From Microbacterium sp. RU1D (lineage in GTDB: Bacteria; Actinomycetota; Actinomycetes; Actinomycetales; Microbacteriaceae): DNA of 64,000 nucleotides. The notes below the pieces were generated by a model that made no database searches, was not told the DNA's origin, and worked only from the letters and a program-made list of their open reading frames with translations. The stretch lies in assembly GCF_900156435.1 (NCBI RefSeq), contig NZ_FTPQ01000001.1, positions 1,550,001 through 1,614,000 on the forward strand, written 5' to 3'. Below, one piece after another: positions 54,108 to 63,774 of the stretch. Within the stretch, counting starts at the first letter, position 1, and the number at the start of each line of letters is the position of its first letter. Made by a program: the position numbers and the translations under genes.

Positions 54108-55619
54108 TCAGCGCACGTCGTCGTCGATCCAGTCCATCGACTTGGTGACGGCCTTCTTCCACAGGCGCAGCTCGCGTTCGCGCTCGCTGTCGTCCATGTT
54201 CGGCTCCCAGCGCTTGTCTTCCTGCCAGTTGGCGCGCAGGTCGTCGAGGTTGTCCCAGAAGCCGACGGCCAGGCCCGCGGCGTAGGCGGCGCCGAGGGCG
54301 GTGGTCTCCGCGACGACCGGGCGCACGACGGGCACGCCGAGGATGTCGGCCTGGAACTGCATGAGCGCGTCGTTGGCGGTCATGCCGCCGTCGACCTTGA
54401 GCTCGGCCAGGTCGACGCCCGAGTCCGCGTTGACGGCGTCCAGCACCTCGCGCGACTGGAAGGCGGTGGCCTCCAGCGCGGCGCGGGCGATGTGGCCGCG
54501 GTTCACGTAGCGGGTCATGCCGACGATCGCGCCGCGGGCGTCGGGACGCCAGTACGGGGCGAACAGGCCCGAGAACGCGGGCACGAAGTACACACCGCCG
54601 TTGTCGTCGACGCTCGAGGCCAGCGCCTCGACCTCGGGAGCCGAGGAGATAATGCCGAGCTGGTCGCGCAGCCACTGGATCAGCGAGCCGGTGACGGCGA
54701 TCGAGCCCTCGAGCGCGTAGCGGGCGGGCTGGTCGCCGAGCTTGTATCCGAGGGTGGTGAGCAGGCCGTTCTTGGAGTGGACGATCTCCTCGCCCGTCTG
54801 GAAGATGAGGAAGTTACCCGTGCCGTAGGTGTTCTTGCTCTCGCCCGGGTCGAAGGCGGCCTGACCGAAGGTCGCGGCCTGCTGGTCGCCCAGGATGCCG
54901 GCGATCGGGGTCTCACGCAGCAGCGACGACGACTCGACGGTGCCGTAGACCTCGGAGGAGGAGCGGATCTCGGGCAGCATCGAGGCGGGCACGCCGAAGT
55001 CGGCGAGGATGTCGTCGCGCCACGACAGCGTCTCGAGGTCCATGAACAGGGTGCGGCTGGCGTTGGTGACGTCGGTCGCGTGCACGCCGCCGTCGATGCC
55101 GCCGGTCAGGTTCCACAGCACCCAGGTGTCGGTCGTGCCGAAGAGCAGGTCGCCGGCCTCGGCCTTCTCACGGGCTCCGTCGACGTTCTCGAGGATCCAG
55201 ACGATCTTGGTGCCCGAGAAGTACGTCGCCAGCGGGAGGCCGACGATGCTCTTGTAGCGCTCGGGGTCGCCGTCGGCGAGACGGTCGACGATCGACTGCG
55301 TGCGCGTGTCCTGCCACACGATCGCGTTGTACACGGGCTTGCCGGTGTTCTTGTCCCAGACCACCGCGGTCTCGCGCTGGTTGGTGATGCCGACGGCGGC
55401 GATGTCGTGGCGGGTGATGTCGGCGCGGCTCAGGGCGAGGCCGATCACCTCCTGGGTGTTGCGCCAGATCTCGAGCGGGTCGTGCTCGACCCATCCCGCG
55501 CGCGGGAAGATCTGCTCGTGCTCCTTCTGCCCGACGGAGACGACGCTCCCGGACTTGTCGAAGATCATCGCGCGCGTCGAGGTCGTGCCCTGGTCGATGG
55601 CGAGGACGTAGTCGGCCAT
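54108..55619 (-). CDS. glpK: Glycerol kinase
   Basis: A 503-residue FGGY kinase that makes sn-glycerol-3-phosphate. It opens with [15 protein letters not shown] (ATP site) and has [13 protein letters not shown], the C-terminal FGGY signature region [16 protein letters not shown], and a Gly-rich ATP loop. ATG 55619 follows AAAGGAG at 7 nt. It is the last gene of the glpD-glpF-glpK group, and a hairpin separates it from glpF. Confidence 0.97.
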   Translation of the reverse strand: MADYVLAIDQGTTSTRAMIFDKSGSVVSVGQKEHEQIFPRAGWVEHDPLEIWRNTQEVIGLALSRADITRHDIAAVGITNQRETAVVWDKNTGKPVYNAIVWQDTRTQSIVDRLADGDPERYKSIVGLPLATYFSGTKIVWILENVDGAREKAEAGDLLFGTTDTWVLWNLTGGIDGGVHATDVTNASRTLFMDLETLSWRDDILADFGVPASMLPEIRSSSEVYGTVESSSLLRETPIAGILGDQQAATFGQAAFDPGESKNTYGTGNFLIFQTGEEIVHSKNGLLTTLGYKLGDQPARYALEGSIAVTGSLIQWLRDQLGIISSAPEVEALASSVDDNGGVYFVPAFSGLFAPYWRPDARGAIVGMTRYVNRGHIARAALEATAFQSREVLDAVNADSGVDLAELKVDGGMTANDALMQFQADILGVPVVRPVVAETTALGAAYAAGLAVGFWDNLDDLRANWQEDKRWEPNMDDSERERELRLWKKAVTKSMDWIDDDVR

Positions 55620-55672
55620 GGATGGACTCCTTTGTCAGTTTTCGGTGAACGGGTGAAGAGAGGAAGAGGGAG

Positions 55673-55698
55673 GCGGGGGCGCCGGAGGACGCCCCCGC
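55673..55698 (-). terminator. Hairpin between glpF and glpK
   Basis: GCGGGGGCG pairs perfectly with CGCCCCCGC around an 8-nt loop. Since both genes are on the minus strand, it may attenuate or stabilise part of the transcript so that glpF and glpK are made at different levels. Confidence 0.55.
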
Positions 55699-55705
55699 GA
55701 CGGCT

Positions 55706-56461
55706 TTACTTGCCGAGGCTGAGGAGCACGGGGGCGAGCAGGCCCGCGAGCAGACCGCCCACGAGCGGGCCGGCCACCGGAACCCAGGCGTAGCTCCAGT
55801 CGCTGGAACCCTTGCCCTTGATGGGGAGGATGGCGTGGGCGATGCGGGGTCCGAGGTCACGGGCCGGGTTGATCGCGTAACCGGTGGGGCCACCGAGCGA
55901 GGCGCCGATACCGACCACGAGGAGGGCCACGGGCACGGCCGCGAGACCCCCGATGCCGCCGGGGACGCCGATGTCGGCCACGCCGTAGTCGCTGAAGCCG
56001 AAGATCACGAAGACCAGCACGAAGGTCGCGATGACCTCGGTGAGGAAGTTGAAGCCGTAGGAGCGGATCGCCGGGCCGGTCGAGAACACGCCGAGCTTGT
56101 TGGCGGGGTCGGGCTCGTCGTCGAAGTGCTGCTTGTACGAGGCCCAGGCGAGCACGGCGCCGATGATGGCACCGACCATCTGCGCGGCGACGGCCACGAG
56201 GAACTGGACGAAGGCGATCTTCCCGGCGACGAGGAGGCCGATCGAGACGGCCGGGTTCAGCTGCGCACCGGAGTACGCGGAGACGATGACACCGGCGAAG
56301 ACCGCCAGGCCCCATCCCCAGTTGACCATCAGGGTGCCGCCCGCGTTGCCCTTGGTCTTGGCCAGGGCCACGTTGGCGACCACGCCGCAGCCCAACAGGA
56401 TGAGCATCGCGGTTCCGACCACCTCCGAGAGGAAGTACAGACCCAGGTTCACTTCTTGCAT
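55706..56461 (-). CDS. glpF: Glycerol uptake facilitator (MIP family)
   Basis: A 251-residue channel with six helices. The two half-helix motifs are LNPAVS and INPARD; the Asp after the second NPA is the glycerol-channel type rather than the water-only type. It allows glycerol to diffuse across the cytoplasmic membrane for GlpK. AAAGG lies 11 nt before the start codon. Confidence 0.95.
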   Translation of the reverse strand: MQEVNLGLYFLSEVVGTAMLILLGCGVVANVALAKTKGNAGGTLMVNWGWGLAVFAGVIVSAYSGAQLNPAVSIGLLVAGKIAFVQFLVAVAAQMVGAIIGAVLAWASYKQHFDDEPDPANKLGVFSTGPAIRSYGFNFLTEVIATFVLVFVIFGFSDYGVADIGVPGGIGGLAAVPVALLVVGIGASLGGPTGYAINPARDLGPRIAHAILPIKGKGSSDWSYAWVPVAGPLVGGLLAGLLAPVLLSLGK

Positions 56462-56543
56462 GTCGTCATCGACCTTTCTTTTCTCACCCGGACACCTTCG
56501 GCTCGGGTGGTGATGCGGCTCGGTGTTCCGAACCTATGCGCGT

Positions 56544-56577
56544 CGTGCGGGCGCGCGACAGGTGGCGCGCCCGCACG
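56544..56577 (-). terminator. Hairpin between glpD and glpF
   Basis: CGTGCGGGCGCGC pairs perfectly over 13 bp with GCGCGCCCGCACG around an 8-nt loop, directly after the glpD stop. It may be a terminator, in which case glpF-glpK need their own promoter, or a processing site. Confidence 0.65.
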
Positions 56578-56582
56578 TTCTC

Positions 56583-58298
56583 TCAGATTCGCGCGACTCC
56601 GGCCTGAGCCAGGTCGACCCGGTGCGCGGAGCGCAGGATCTCGGTGGTACGGCTGATCTCGTCGTCGACGCGATCGGCATCCCACCCGAGGGGACCGGCC
56701 ACGGCCTCGGCGACCTCGCGCAGCGTGCGCTCGGTCATGCCCCCGACGAATGCCAGGTGCGTGCGGCGCAGCAGCACATCGATCAGGTGCACGACCTGCT
56801 CGTTCGCCGCGATCCACTCGAGCTCCTCGCGGTAGTACCCGGGCGCGTCCGCGACCGCGGTCGGCTCGGACGGCAGCACGTCGAGGATCGCGTCTGCACG
56901 CGTGCCGTAGCGCTCGAGCATGGCATCCACGAGTTCCGCCGAGTGCGCATTCGTGCGTGCGGAGATCCAGCGGCGGCGCTGCTCGGGCGTGGCGGGGAAG
57001 CCGGCGCCACCGCCGATCGAGAGGCCCTGGGTGCTCACGCGGTGCGGGCGACGCAGCTTCTGCAGCGTCTTCATGCTGAGGTGCTCGGCGAGGGCGCGGA
57101 AGGTGGTCCACTTGCCGCCGACGAGGCTCATGGCGGGGACGCCGGCGATCTCGTCCTCGACGATGCGGTAATCGCGCGAGACGAAGCCGGGAGCGGTGTC
57201 GTCGTGGCGGGGGAGCGGACGGATGCCGGAGAACGTGTAGACGATCTGCGAACGGTCGACGCCGACGGTCGGGAAGACGTGTCCGATGAGGTCGAAGAAG
57301 TACTCGATCTCGTCGTCGGTGCACACGACGGGCTTCGAGGGATCGGCGTCGATGTCGGTGGTGCCGACCAGGACGCGGTCCTTGAGCGGGTAGATGAGCA
57401 CGATGCGGCCGTCGGAGTGCTCGAAGAAGATCTCGCGCCCGCCGGTCGCGGCCAGCAGCTCGGGGTTGTCGAGCACGATGTGCGAACCCTTGGTGCCGCC
57501 CATGAACCGGGTGGTGAGCCCCATGGCCTGATTGGCGAGGTCGGTCCAGGGGCCGGCGGTGTTGAGGATGACCTTGGCCTTGACGCTGAACTCCTCGCCG
57601 GAGACCTCGTCGCGCACACGGACGCCGTTCTCGTCGGCGCCGACGGCCGAGACGTAGTTGACGGCCTGGGTGCGACCGGCGCCCGCCTCGATGCCGTCGC
57701 GCAGAACGTCGAGGGCGATGCGCTCGGGGTCGTGCATCGACGCGTCGAAGTACGTGGCCGTGTAGGCGAGGTCGTTGTTGAGCTTCGGAAGCTCGGCGAG
57801 CGACTTCTTCTTGCCGAGGAACTTGTGACGCGGCACCGAGCCGCCGTCGCGCGAGAAGGTGTCGTACATGATGAGGCCGACCTTGATCAGCAGCGCACCG
57901 CGCTCGTTCGGCTTGCCGCGGCCGTGCGTCACCAGGAGGCGGAACGGGGCGGACAGGATGCCGGAGAACGTCTTGTAGATCGGGATCGTCGTCTCGAGCG
58001 GCTTGACGTAGTGGGGGGCCGTCTTGAGCAGGTCGTTGCGCTCGGTGACGGCTTCCTTCACCAGACGGAACTCGCCGTTCTCGAGGTAGCGGATGCCGCC
58101 GTGCACCATGTGGCTGGAGGCGGACGACGCGCCCGACACGAAGTCGCCGCGTTCGACGAGGGCGACGCTGACGCCCTGCAGGGCCAGGTCGCGCAGGGTG
58201 GCGAGGCCGTTGATGCCTCCGCCGATGATCAGGACGTCGAGGTCTTCGGCGTCACGGAGCGCCTGGACGTCGGCGCGGAGCGAAGTGGGGGACGACAT
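56583..58298 (-). CDS. glpD: Aerobic glycerol-3-phosphate dehydrogenase
   Basis: A 571-residue FAD enzyme that oxidises glycerol-3-phosphate to dihydroxyacetone phosphate and passes electrons to the quinone pool. DVLIIGGGINGLATLRDLAL binds FAD, given here as IIGGGINGLATLRD; SSASSHMVHGGIRYLENGEF and TFSGIRPLPRHD are family signatures. The C-terminal helical domain follows. ATG 58298 gives MSSPTSLRAD with AAAGG upstream. The gene is divergent from the sorC-type regulator, with a shared operator region of 112 nt. Confidence 0.95.
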   Translation of the reverse strand: MSSPTSLRADVQALRDAEDLDVLIIGGGINGLATLRDLALQGVSVALVERGDFVSGASSASSHMVHGGIRYLENGEFRLVKEAVTERNDLLKTAPHYVKPLETTIPIYKTFSGILSAPFRLLVTHGRGKPNERGALLIKVGLIMYDTFSRDGGSVPRHKFLGKKKSLAELPKLNNDLAYTATYFDASMHDPERIALDVLRDGIEAGAGRTQAVNYVSAVGADENGVRVRDEVSGEEFSVKAKVILNTAGPWTDLANQAMGLTTRFMGGTKGSHIVLDNPELLAATGGREIFFEHSDGRIVLIYPLKDRVLVGTTDIDADPSKPVVCTDDEIEYFFDLIGHVFPTVGVDRSQIVYTFSGIRPLPRHDDTAPGFVSRDYRIVEDEIAGVPAMSLVGGKWTTFRALAEHLSMKTLQKLRRPHRVSTQGLSIGGGAGFPATPEQRRRWISARTNAHSAELVDAMLERYGTRADAILDVLPSEPTAVADAPGYYREELEWIAANEQVVHLIDVLLRRTHLAFVGGMTERTLREVAEAVAGPLGWDADRVDDEISRTTEILRSAHRVDLAQAGVARI

Positions 58299-58345
58299 GT
58301 CGACTGCGACCTTTCGTTGTTGGTACGACGAACAGGATGCGCCCG

Positions 58346-58384
58346 TCTGCACGTTGTTGCAAGCCCCTTGAACAAACGTGCAGA
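58346..58384. promoter_or_regulatory. Palindromic operator between glpD and the regulator
   Basis: TCTGCACGTTGTT (58346-58358) and AACAAACGTGCAGA (58371-58384) form an inverted repeat with ten exactly matching outer bases per arm. This is the size and AT-core layout of operators of SorC/DeoR-like sugar regulators. It lies between the two divergent starts and would let one protein control both genes. Confidence 0.75.
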
Positions 58385-58410
58385 ATGGTGCTCATGAAGG
58401 TGCCAAGACG

Positions 58411-59376
58411 GTGACGACACAGGCGGAGGAGCGCTCCCGCGACGCCCTGCGCGCGGCGCAGCTCTACTACATGCAGGACCTCACGATGGATGCCATCGCG
58501 CACGAGATGCGCGTCTCGCGCTCATCGGTCTCACGGCTGCTGCAGCACGCCCGCGACGTCGGGCTCGTCACCATCTCGATCAGTCCGCCCGACGACGCGC
58601 GCGGTCAGATGGCCCAGCGCATCGCGGACCGGTTCGGCATCACGGCCCACATCGTGCCCACTCCCGCCCGCACCTCGGAGGCGGAGCGTCTGGAGCGGAC
58701 CGCTCTGACCGCGGCGAGGATCCTCGCCGAGCGCGTCGAGTCGTCGATGACGGTCGGCGTGGCGTGGGGGTCGACGCTGTCGGCCATGGCGCGCCACGTG
58801 CCGCAGAAGGACGTGCACGACACCCACATCGTGCAGATGAACGGCGCCGCGAACGTGCGCACCTCCGGCATCCCGTACGCGGGGGAGATCCTGTCGAAGT
58901 TCGGCGCGGCGTGGTCGTCGTCGGTGCACCAATTCCCGGTGCCGGCGCTGTTCGACGATCCGCGCACGAAGCAGGCCATGTGGCGCGAGCGCTCCGTGCG
59001 CTCGGTGCTGGAGATCCAGCAGCGCGTGGGCCTGTTCGTCTTCGGCCTCGGCTCGCCGCACGCCGACGTGCCCTCGCATGTCTACAGCGGCGACTACTTC
59101 GACGAGCGCGACCGCGCCGTCATCGAGCGCGAGGGAGTGGTGGGCGACTGCGCGACGGTGTTCTATCGTGCCGACGGCTCGAGCGACATCCCCGAGCTCA
59201 ACGCCCGCTCCAGCGGGCCCGACCTCGACACCGTCCGTCGCATCCCGCGTCGGTTCTGCGTCGTGTCGAGCCTGTCGAAGCTCGACGGTCTGCGCGGTGC
59301 GTTGGCTGCCGGCCTGGTGACGGAGCTCGTCGTCGAGGAGTCGCTGGCGCGACGCCTGCTCAGCGTCACGCGCTGA
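58411..59376 (+). CDS. SorC-type sugar-binding transcriptional regulator (GlpR-like role)
   Basis: A 321-residue regulator. A DNA-binding head (residues 20-60) with MDAIAHEMRVSRSSVSRLLQHARD precedes a SorC sugar-phosphate-binding domain (VGVAWGSTLSAMA, GLGSPHADVPSHVYSGDY, GDCATVFYRADG). Such proteins bind phosphorylated sugars or polyols and release DNA. The place between glpD and the dha genes suggests it controls glycerol and dihydroxyacetone use. GTG 58411 is chosen since an upstream ATG is out of frame and the in-frame alternative lies within the operator. Confidence 0.9.
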   Translation: MTTQAEERSRDALRAAQLYYMQDLTMDAIAHEMRVSRSSVSRLLQHARDVGLVTISISPPDDARGQMAQRIADRFGITAHIVPTPARTSEAERLERTALTAARILAERVESSMTVGVAWGSTLSAMARHVPQKDVHDTHIVQMNGAANVRTSGIPYAGEILSKFGAAWSSSVHQFPVPALFDDPRTKQAMWRERSVRSVLEIQQRVGLFVFGLGSPHADVPSHVYSGDYFDERDRAVIEREGVVGDCATVFYRADGSSDIPELNARSSGPDLDTVRRIPRRFCVVSSLSKLDGLRGALAAGLVTELVVEESLARRLLSVTR

Positions 59377-59406
59377 TCCCGGTGTCCGCGCGAGGCGGAC
59401 GGACCC

Positions 59407-60141
59407 TCAGTGCTCGCCGAAGCCGTCGTCGATGAGCGTGCGCAGCTCGTCGAGTGCTTGCGCGGCCTGCGGTCCCGTCGCGCTGACGCGCACCCGGGAC
59501 CCCCGGCGCACGCCCAGCGCCATGAGAGCGAGAAGGCTGCGCCCCGACACCTCGTCGCTGCCGGCGTCGAGGTCGACGATGCGCACGTCGGCGTCGTAGC
59601 GCGACGCGGCCTTGACGAACGTCGCGGCCGGACGGGCGTGCAGCCCCGAGGGATTGACGACCACGGTCTCGAAGGCCTGCGCGGCGGGCTCGTCGTCCGG
59701 AGCGGATGCCGGGCGCGCGGGCTGTTGCGCGCCGTCGGCCGTCGAGCCGAGTTGGCGTCTCTTCGCCTCGCCGGCTCCCGCCACCTCCGCGGCGACCTCG
59801 TCGAGACCGGCACCGCCGGCGGCCGTCACCACCGCGGCGACGAGCCCCTCCACGAACGGCGCGGGGCTCAGTCGGACGTGCTCGGGGACGGCGGCGAACT
59901 CCAGAGCGGTCTCGGCGCTGAGGATCGCCGAGCCGAGGTCCATGAGCACGAGCACGCCGTCGCCGGAATCCGCCTCGTCCATCGCGGCGGCGATCGCCAC
60001 GGCATCCGTTCCGAGGTCGTCGTCGGGACCGCCCGCCGCCACGCGCACGACGGGCGGCTCGGCCCCGCCCATCTGCAGGGCGAGTTCCATCGCCGCCTCC
60101 GCCAGGGCGCGGCTGTGCGAGACCGCGACGATGCCGATCAC
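59407..60141 (-). CDS. dhaM: DhaM-HPr fusion, phosphoryl donor of dihydroxyacetone kinase
   Basis: A 244-residue protein. The EIIA-mannose-type domain begins GIVAVSHSRALAEAA with His9 as phosphorylation site, and contains VLVLMDLGSAILSAE. A Pro/Ala linker (about residues 125-155) leads to an HPr domain with VVNPSGLHARPAATF, His168. The protein relays phosphate from enzyme I to the ADP held by DhaL. Enzyme I is not in the window, unlike some DhaM proteins that carry it. GTG 60141 overlaps the dhaL stop. Confidence 0.92.
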   Translation of the reverse strand: MIGIVAVSHSRALAEAAMELALQMGGAEPPVVRVAAGGPDDDLGTDAVAIAAAMDEADSGDGVLVLMDLGSAILSAETALEFAAVPEHVRLSPAPFVEGLVAAVVTAAGGAGLDEVAAEVAGAGEAKRRQLGSTADGAQQPARPASAPDDEPAAQAFETVVVNPSGLHARPAATFVKAASRYDADVRIVDLDAGSDEVSGRSLLALMALGVRRGSRVRVSATGPQAAQALDELRTLIDDGFGEH

Positions 60142-60779
60142 TCGGCGGCCGCCAGGGCGTCGCGCAGCGCCTCGAGGAGCAGCGTCGCGGAAGCCGCGCC
60201 CGGGTCGAGGTGCCCGGCGCTGCGCTCGCCGAGGTAGCTCGCACGCCCCTTCCGCGCGACGAGCGGCTCGGTCGCATCGCGGCCGCGCGCGGCGGCCTCG
60301 GCGGCGGCGCCGGCAGCGGCGGCGGGCGACGCGCCGTCCCGCGCCGCGGAGTCCCAGGCCTCCAGGGCGGGGGAGAGGGCATCGATCATCGTCTTGTCGC
60401 CGACCTCGGCCTTGCCGCGGGCGATGACGCCCTCGACGCCGGCCCGGAGCGCCGCGCCGAGGGCGGCGGCATCCACCGGATCGGCCTCGGCGAGGGCGGG
60501 CCCCATGCGTAGGAAGAGGGTGCCGTAGAGCGGGCCACTGGCCCCGCCGACCGTGGAGACGAGGGTCATTCCCACCGTCTTGAACAGCTCGGTCGGGCTC
60601 GCCGGCGCCACATCGAGCTTCGCGATCACCGCGTCGAGCCCGCGGGCCATGTTCGAGCCGTGGTCGGCGTCGCCGATCTCGGAGTCGAGGCGGGTCAGCT
60701 CGTCCTTCTGCTGGTGCACGGCGTCGCGGAACGCGCGGATCCACGCGACGAGGTCGCTGGTCGTCACGGCGGCGCTCAT
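60138..60779 (-). CDS. dhaL: Dihydroxyacetone kinase subunit L
   Basis: A 213-residue helical-barrel subunit that holds ADP/Mg and transfers phosphate to DhaK-bound substrate. The Asp triad lies in DSEIGDADHGSNM; GGASGPLYG and GDKTMIDALSPA are nucleotide contacts, and YLGERSAGHLDPGAAS closes the barrel. ATG 60779 overlaps the dhaK stop by 4 nt. Confidence 0.95.
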   Translation of the reverse strand: MSAAVTTSDLVAWIRAFRDAVHQQKDELTRLDSEIGDADHGSNMARGLDAVIAKLDVAPASPTELFKTVGMTLVSTVGGASGPLYGTLFLRMGPALAEADPVDAAALGAALRAGVEGVIARGKAEVGDKTMIDALSPALEAWDSAARDGASPAAAAGAAAEAAARGRDATEPLVARKGRASYLGERSAGHLDPGAASATLLLEALRDALAAAE

Positions 60780-61771
60780 GCGCCCCACCGCAGTCCCGGG
60801 GTCACGACGGGGGCATCCCACAGGCGCAGCATCTCGTCGTCCGCCTCGACGACCGTGAGCGAGGCGCCGGCCATGTCGAGGCTCGTGATGTAGTCGCCGA
60901 TGAGCACGCGCTGCACGTCGACGCCGGCGTCGGCCAGGAGCGGCGCGATCTCGCCGTACAGCAGGTACTGCTCGATCAGGGGTGTGCCGCCCAGTCCCGA
61001 CAGCAGCACGATCGCCGGTCCCACCGCGTCGCCGAAGTCGTGCACGATCGGGTCGACCATGAGCTTCGCGATCTCGCGAGCGGATGCCAGTTTCACGCGG
61101 GAGCGACCGGGCTCGCCGTGGATGCCGACGCCGACCTCCATCTCGTCGTCGGGGAGCTCGAAGGTGGGGCGACCGGCCGCGGGCACGGTGCAGCTGGTCA
61201 ACGCGACGCCCATCGAGCGTCCGGCCTCCGACACCCGGCGCGCCAGGGCAGCGACGGCTGCGAGGTCGGCGCCCTCCTCGGCCAGGGCTCCCACGATCTT
61301 CTCCAGGATGACGGTGGTGCCCGTCCCGCGGCGACCGGCGGTCCAGGTGGAATCGGTGACCGCGACGTCGTCGGCGACCACCACGGACTCCACCTGCACG
61401 CCCTCGGCGGCGGCGAGCTCGGCGGCCATCTCGAAGTTGAGCACGTCACCCGTGTAGTTCTTCACGATGTGCAGGACTCCGGCGCCGGAGTCGGCGGCCT
61501 GCGTGGCGGCGAGCACCTGGTCGGGGGTGGGGGAGGTGAACACCTCGCCCGCGGCGGCCGCGTCGAGCATGCCGCGGCCGACGAATCCGCCGTGCATCGG
61601 CTCGTGTCCAGAGCCTCCCCCGGAGACGAGGGCCACCTTGCCCGCGCGCGTCGGTTCCGCGCGCAGGATGACGCGGTTCTCGGCATCCACGCGAAGATCG
61701 GGGTGGGCCGCCTGGATCCCGCGCAGGGCCTCGGCCAGCACGTCGGCCGGGTCGTTGACGAACTTCTTCAC
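60776..61771 (-). CDS. dhaK: Dihydroxyacetone kinase subunit K
   Basis: A 331-residue substrate-binding subunit. It binds dihydroxyacetone covalently through the His of VGIHGEPG (about residue 219), and has VSGGGSGHEPMHGGFVG and VKNYTGDVLNFEMA as conserved blocks. GTG 61771 follows GAGGAGG. It is the first gene of dhaK-dhaL-dhaM, on the same strand as glpDFK but separated from glpD by the convergent regulator gene. Confidence 0.96.
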   Translation of the reverse strand: MKKFVNDPADVLAEALRGIQAAHPDLRVDAENRVILRAEPTRAGKVALVSGGGSGHEPMHGGFVGRGMLDAAAAGEVFTSPTPDQVLAATQAADSGAGVLHIVKNYTGDVLNFEMAAELAAAEGVQVESVVVADDVAVTDSTWTAGRRGTGTTVILEKIVGALAEEGADLAAVAALARRVSEAGRSMGVALTSCTVPAAGRPTFELPDDEMEVGVGIHGEPGRSRVKLASAREIAKLMVDPIVHDFGDAVGPAIVLLSGLGGTPLIEQYLLYGEIAPLLADAGVDVQRVLIGDYITSLDMAGASLTVVEADDEMLRLWDAPVVTPGLRWGA

Positions 61772-61861
61772 GATGCCTCCTCGTTGTGGCGTCGACGGTT
61801 CGGGCCGTCGGTTCGACCCTGGTCGTCGCGCGGCGCCGCGTCAAGGGCGAGGAGGAGCGCG

Positions 61862-62614
61862 TCAGAGCCGCTCGTGCGGCAGGACCTGCTTGATGCGTTC
61901 GATCGGGTTCTGCGCGGGCGCCTCGTTGTAGGCGTTCGCCAGCTCCTGGCCGCTCAGGGCGTGGATGGCGGCCATGATCTCGTCGGTGGCACCGCGGCGC
62001 GCGCGACCCGAGCCGGCGGGACCGTGCGGGGAGAGATCGAGGGGCTCGCCGAAGCGCACCGTGATGCGCTCGCTCGTGCTGGGGAACTTCGCGCCGACCG
62101 GCATGGCCTTGTCGGTGCCGATCAGCCCCACCGGCACGACGGGGGCGCCGGTCTGCAGCGCGAGGAACGCCACGCCCGTGCGGCCCTTGTAGAGCCGGCC
62201 GTCGAGAGAGCGCGTGCCCTCGGGGTAGAGCGCGACGGCACGACCGTCCTCGAGGAGCACACGCTGCTGGTCGAGGGCGTCGAGGGCCTTCTGCCCCGCC
62301 CCGCGTTCCACGGGGATCGCGCCGATGGCGGTGAAGAACTGCCGTGAGGCCCACTTCTCGAAGTACGCCGACTTCGCCATGAAGTGCACGGGCCGGGGAG
62401 CGGCGACCGGGATGGCGATCGAGTCGATGAACGACAGGTGGTTGCTCGCGAAGATCACCGGACCCGTGCGGGGGACGTTCTCGCGCCCCTCGACGTGCGG
62501 CCGGTAGACGGCGCGGGCGAGGGGGGCGATGAGGAAGCGCCCGAGTCCGTAGGCCGCACCCATCTGCTGCGGCGGAGCGGCGGCGGGGGTCTCGGCGGGC
62601 AGGTCGGAACTCAC
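61862..62614 (-). CDS. 1-acyl-glycerol-3-phosphate acyltransferase family (PlsC-like)
   Basis: A 250-residue acyltransferase. SNHLSFIDS is the HX4D-type motif (His-...-Asp), AIGAIPVERG motif II, and LYPEGTRSLDGRLYKGRTGV motif III, given here as LYPEGTRSLDGRLYKG. It adds an acyl chain to lysophosphatidate or a related lipid at the membrane. GTG 62614 starts the usual-length protein. Its product pathway begins with glycerol-3-phosphate, made by the neighbouring GlpK, but coregulation is not shown. Confidence 0.88.
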   Translation of the reverse strand: MSSDLPAETPAAAPPQQMGAAYGLGRFLIAPLARAVYRPHVEGRENVPRTGPVIFASNHLSFIDSIAIPVAAPRPVHFMAKSAYFEKWASRQFFTAIGAIPVERGAGQKALDALDQQRVLLEDGRAVALYPEGTRSLDGRLYKGRTGVAFLALQTGAPVVPVGLIGTDKAMPVGAKFPSTSERITVRFGEPLDLSPHGPAGSGRARRGATDEIMAAIHALSGQELANAYNEAPAQNPIERIKQVLPHERL

Positions 62615-62749
62615 TCGTCGAGGCTACTAGCCGCCGCATGCCGGGGCGTGCATGGGGCGGGACGCACGGCATCCGGAAGGCTCTCCCAGCCGCGCCAAAG
62701 CCGGATGCGCGAGGATGAGGGCTTCCCGTCTTCCTCCGAGAGGTCTCCC

Positions 62750-63709
62750 GTGCGCTTCCGCCCGATCGCTTCCCTGTCCGTCGCCGCCGTCGCGGCGCTG
62801 CTGCTGGCCGGGTGCTCCGGCTCGTCCACCGACGCGCAGACGCCGGATGCCACGGCGACCCCGGATGCGGGAGCGTGCACGACTCCGTTCACCGGCGACG
62901 TCCCCGAGGGCCTCGAGGTGTCCGGCGACTTCCAGGGTCCCGTGACCGTCACGCGTCCCGACGGCTTCGCCCCCGGCGACATCCAGCGCTCCACCCTCAT
63001 CGACGGCAGCGGCGAGGAGATCCAGGCCGGTGACATCGTCAAGGCGAACTACACGGTGCTCGACGCCGGCACGGGCGAGGTCGTCCTGGACTCGCTGTCG
63101 TCCGACCCGTCCGGCATGGACATGATCGTGAACTCGCAGCAGATCTTCGGCGCCGCCGTGTCGTGCGTCCCGGTCGGCTCGCGCACCGTCTCGACCTTCC
63201 CCGCCGGCATCCTCGGAGAGGGCTCGCCCGCGTACGTGCTCGTGGCCGACGCGATCGCGGAGCTTCCCACCCGCGCCGACGGCGCCGAGGTCGCCCCGGT
63301 CGACGGCATGCCCACCGTGACCTTCGCCGACAACGGCGCGCCCACGATCACCGTGCCGACCACCGCCGCCCCCACCGAGACGCGGGTGGAGAACCTGCGC
63401 CAGGGCTCCGGAGACGTCGTCAACCCGGGCGACACCGTCATCGTGCAGTACACCGGCGTCCTCTACGACGGCGGCACCGTCTTTGACTCGAGCTGGGACA
63501 AGGGAGCGCCGACGCAGTTCGCGACCACCGCGGTCGTCCCCGGCTTCAAGAAGGCCCTCGAGGGGCAGACGGTCGGATCGCAGGTCGTCGCGGTCATCCC
63601 GCCCGCCGACGGCTACGGCGACCAGGAGCAGGGCTCGATCCCCGCGAACTCGACGCTCGTGTTCGTCGCCGACATCCTCGGCGTCCAGCACGCCCCCGCC
63701 GCGCAGTGA
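62750..63709 (+). CDS. FKBP-type peptidyl-prolyl isomerase lipoprotein
   Basis: A 319-residue secreted protein. The signal peptide ends in the lipobox LLAGC (Cys at about 22), followed by a Ser/Thr/Asp linker. A first, divergent FKBP-like domain covers about 85-185 (GDIVKANYTVLD), and a canonical one about 225-312 (VNPGDTVIVQYTGVLYDGGTVFDSSWDKG written as VQYTGVLYDGGTVFDSSW, and VIPPADGYGDQEQGSIPANS). It probably assists folding of exported proteins on the outer face of the membrane. GTG 62750 has GAGAGG at 7 nt. Confidence 0.92.
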   Translation: MRFRPIASLSVAAVAALLLAGCSGSSTDAQTPDATATPDAGACTTPFTGDVPEGLEVSGDFQGPVTVTRPDGFAPGDIQRSTLIDGSGEEIQAGDIVKANYTVLDAGTGEVVLDSLSSDPSGMDMIVNSQQIFGAAVSCVPVGSRTVSTFPAGILGEGSPAYVLVADAIAELPTRADGAEVAPVDGMPTVTFADNGAPTITVPTTAAPTETRVENLRQGSGDVVNPGDTVIVQYTGVLYDGGTVFDSSWDKGAPTQFATTAVVPGFKKALEGQTVGSQVVAVIPPADGYGDQEQGSIPANSTLVFVADILGVQHAPAAQ

Positions 63710-63774
63710 GCCCGGCCGGCGTCGCGCCCGCACGAATGCGTGCGCCGCGCGACGCCCGGGGGCCGACGGCTCAG

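Noticed and set aside
54000..61800. Horizontally acquired metabolic island
   Set aside because: Base composition, codon use and heptamer frequency are the same as in the rest of the window, and there is no integrase, tRNA target or flanking repeat.
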